From: Clostridia bacterium
GTDB taxonomy: Bacteria; Bacillota; Clostridia; Christensenellales; DTU072
Assembly: GCA_028699795.1 (NCBI GenBank)
Contig: JAQVTZ010000072.1
Coordinates: 1-9,324 of the forward strand
Direction: 5' to 3'
DNA length: 9,324 bases
Positions 8,226 to 9,324 of the stretch are shown in pieces (the first letter of the stretch is position 1; the number at the start of each line of letters is the position of its first letter). The translations under genes were made by a program, and so were the position numbers. The notes beneath the pieces are model-generated. The model was given only the letters and a program-made list of their open reading frames with translations, was not told the origin of the DNA and made no database searches.

Positions 8226-8516
8226 TTATTCTGCCTTGAATGGAAGCAGGGCCATCACTCTTGCTCTTTTGATGGCTTGGGCAAGCATTCTTTGGTGTTT
8301 TACACAAACGCCGGACATACGGCGGGGAATGATTTTGCCTTTTTCAGTAATGTAACGGGGGCGTTTTTCGCCGCTTTTGTCATAGCCTCTATCGTTCTTT
8401 TCGATTTCTTTGGCAAGCGCGATATAATCTATTTCTTGAATTTTGTTGACACAAAAAGTGCAAACCTTCCTTCTGGGCGCATGTCTGCGGTTGGAACCTT
8501 TATAAACTCTATTCAT
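8226..8516 (-). CDS. rpsR: Small ribosomal subunit protein S18 (bS18), zinc-binding type with insertion
   Basis: S18 binds S6 and 16S rRNA in the platform of the 30S subunit. Recognisable parts of this 96-residue protein are the basic N-terminus, VCTFC (18-22), IDY (29-31), the GKIIPRRMSG core (60-69) and AIKRARVMALLPF (81-93). Cys19, Cys22, Cys71 and His74 form a likely zinc site, so this is the zinc-containing form rather than the Cys-free paralogue. Two in-frame ATGs exist. The one at 8522 is only 2 bases after AAGGAG, while that at 8516 is 8 bases after it, so 8516 is chosen; the longer form would add Met-Ile. The protein is longer than the usual 75-85 residues because of about 15 extra residues between IDY and GKI. 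It lies 19 bases after ssb and is the last gene before the terminator. Confidence 0.96.
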   Translation of the reverse strand: MNRVYKGSNRRHAPRRKVCTFCVNKIQEIDYIALAKEIEKNDRGYDKSGEKRPRYITEKGKIIPRRMSGVCVKHQRMLAQAIKRARVMALLPFKAE

Positions 8517-8524
8517 TATCATGT

Positions 8525-8530
8525 CTCCTT
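8525..8530 (-). promoter_or_regulatory. Ribosome binding site of rpsR
   Basis: AAGGAG on the minus strand sits 2 bases from one ATG (8522) and 8 bases from a second in-frame ATG (8516). The normal spacing favours the second as the true start. Confidence 0.75.
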
Positions 8531-8535
8531 AATAA

Positions 8536-8952
8536 TTAAAATGGCAGGTCTCCGTCCGAAATGGGCTGAAGCTCTTCTACCTTGTTATGTTTGGGCGCGG
8601 ATTGGGGCGAATCCATATCGTCGGAATAAGTTTCGCTGCGTGTGCTTAAAAATTGCACTTCGTCTGCGACGATTTCGGTAACATAGCGTTTGGTGCCGTC
8701 GGCCGCTTCGTAGTTGCGTGTTTGGATAGACCCGCATATCCCGACTTTGCTGCCTTTGCGCAAAAACCTGCCGCAATTCTCGGCTTGGTTGCGCCAACAT
8801 ATCACAGGCAAAAAATCTGTCTGTCTGGTTCCGTCACCTGCACTGTAGTTACGATTGACCGCTACCGTGAACTTGCATATCTTAATACCGCTTGTCGTGG
8901 TGTTGGTTTCGGGGTCTCTTGTAAGGTTGCCAATTAAAATAACCTTGTTCAT
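8536..8952 (-). CDS. ssb: Single-stranded DNA-binding protein
   Basis: This protein coats single-stranded DNA in replication, repair and recombination and recruits partner enzymes through its C-terminal tip. The 138 residues begin with the typical OB-fold start MNKVILIGNLTRDPE. They continue with the FTVAVNR strand (28-34), Trp53 with QAEN (56-59), the KGSKVGICGSIQTR strands (66-79) and the end of the fold near residue 102. A short polar linker (about 103-131) follows, then the acidic tip SDGDLPF, close to the usual DDDLPF. At 138 residues it is shorter than many Firmicutes SSBs (about 150-175) because the linker is short. The fold contains four cysteines (26, 52, 60, 73), more than usual. 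The ATG follows the rpsF stop by 9 bases, with AAGGAG overlapping that stop codon. The position between rpsF and rpsR is the classic arrangement and suggests co-transcription. Confidence 0.97.
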   Translation of the reverse strand: MNKVILIGNLTRDPETNTTTSGIKICKFTVAVNRNYSAGDGTRQTDFLPVICWRNQAENCGRFLRKGSKVGICGSIQTRNYEAADGTKRYVTEIVADEVQFLSTRSETYSDDMDSPQSAPKHNKVEELQPISDGDLPF

Positions 8953-8961
8953 GAGTTCTCC

Positions 8962-9246
8962 TTAGTCTTTTCTTGTAATCATTTGACGGATGATACCGTC
9001 GTTAATTCTCATCTGTCTGTCAATTTCGAAAGGAACTTGGGGAGAAGCTTCGAAATCGATTAGAACATAATAGCCTTCGGTTTTGTAGTTAATGGGATAC
9101 GCAAAAGCGCGTGTGCCCCACTTATCTACTGCGTTTACCGTGCCGCCGAGGCTGACAATCAGATCGCTGAATTTGTCTACCAACTCGGTTTTGGCTTCTT
9201 CGCTAAGGCTGTTCTCGATGATGAATAACAATTGGTATTTGTTCAT
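8962..9246 (-). CDS. rpsF: Small ribosomal subunit protein S6 (bS6)
   Basis: S6 pairs with S18 on the 30S platform. The 94 residues show the family pattern: the MNKYQLLFIIE start, the helix with SEEAKTELVDKF, then KWGTRAFAYPI (42-52) and EGYYVLIDFEA (57-67), ending in a helix with MRINDGIIRQMI. Length is normal (about 95). An in-frame ATG at 9285 would add 13 residues, but the ATG at 9246 has AAGGAGG 5 bases upstream and matches the conserved family start. An out-of-frame ATG at 9250 is only 1 base from that site and is unlikely to be used. It is the first gene of the rpsF-ssb-rpsR operon. Confidence 0.97.
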   Translation of the reverse strand: MNKYQLLFIIENSLSEEAKTELVDKFSDLIVSLGGTVNAVDKWGTRAFAYPINYKTEGYYVLIDFEASPQVPFEIDRQMRINDGIIRQMITRKD

Positions 9247-9303
9247 ACATACCTCCTTTTGGACTGATGGCTCCCGTGGGAGCAAGGATCGGCATTATTG
9301 CCG
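9247..9303 (-). promoter_or_regulatory. rpsF upstream leader with two dyads and Shine-Dalgarno
   Basis: On the minus strand this stretch has a perfect 5-base-pair dyad CGGCA/TGCCG (9303-9290, loop of 4), then a second dyad GCTCCC/GGGAGC (9283-9270, loop of 2, or 5 base pairs with loop of 4), then AAAAGGAGG (9260-9252) and the start codon. TCCTT at 9288-9284 can pair with AAGGA of the Shine-Dalgarno (9258-9254), enclosing the second hairpin. In several bacteria the S6-S18 complex binds a structured rpsF leader to repress its own operon; assigning that role here is inference. If the TATGAT box at 9312-9307 is used, the first dyad would not be fully transcribed. Confidence 0.45.
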
Positions 9304-9306
9304 CGC

Positions 9307-9312
9307 ATCATA
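9307..9312 (-). promoter_or_regulatory. Possible -10 box for rpsF operon
   Basis: TATGAT on the minus strand resembles a -10 box and would start transcription near 9300. The -35 box would fall outside the window (near 9330), so this cannot be confirmed. Confidence 0.3.
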
Positions 9313-9324
9313 AAATGCTATATG

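Noticed and set aside
8277..8681. A 134-codon plus-strand open frame over rpsR and ssb
   Set aside because: It overlaps two well-conserved genes on the other strand and has no recognisable features of its own.

Overview
The window looks like a chromosomal segment from a low-to-medium GC Gram-positive bacterium, most likely a member of the Clostridia. The reasons are the gene order rpsF-ssb-rpsR, an AddAB-type rather than RecBCD-type end-processing enzyme, strong AGGAG ribosome binding sites, a near-consensus sigma-A promoter, and a zinc-type ribosomal protein S18. This placement is inference; no rRNA or other taxonomic marker is present. All six genes lie on the minus strand, so the biological order runs from the right end to the left end.

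The right part (about 9324 down to 8166) holds a housekeeping operon: a leader with two small dyads, rpsF (S6), ssb (single-strand DNA-binding protein) and rpsR (S18). The genes are packed 9 and 19 bases apart, and a strong intrinsic terminator follows rpsR.

A 134-base intergenic stretch (8092-8225) follows, containing that terminator and then a near-consensus promoter (TTGACG, 17 bases, TATAAT). The promoter lies so close to the next gene that its mRNA leader would be only about 15 bases.

The left part (8091 down to 1) appears to be a second operon. It has a glycoside hydrolase family 95 enzyme without a signal peptide (alpha-L-fucosidase type), then addB 17 bases downstream, then addA overlapping addB by 8 bases. 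addA runs off the left edge after 890 codons. All its helicase motifs are inside the window and its C-terminal nuclease domain is outside. AddA and AddB together would form the helicase-nuclease that resects double-strand breaks for recombination. The sugar hydrolase has no obvious functional link to them and seems only to share the transcript.

No mobile element, CRISPR array, tRNA or rRNA was seen, and nothing clearly qualifies as a previously undescribed system. The most unusual points are the fucosidase-addBA arrangement, the roughly 15-residue insertion in S18, the loss of the Walker A motif in AddB, and the possibly autoregulatory rpsF leader.
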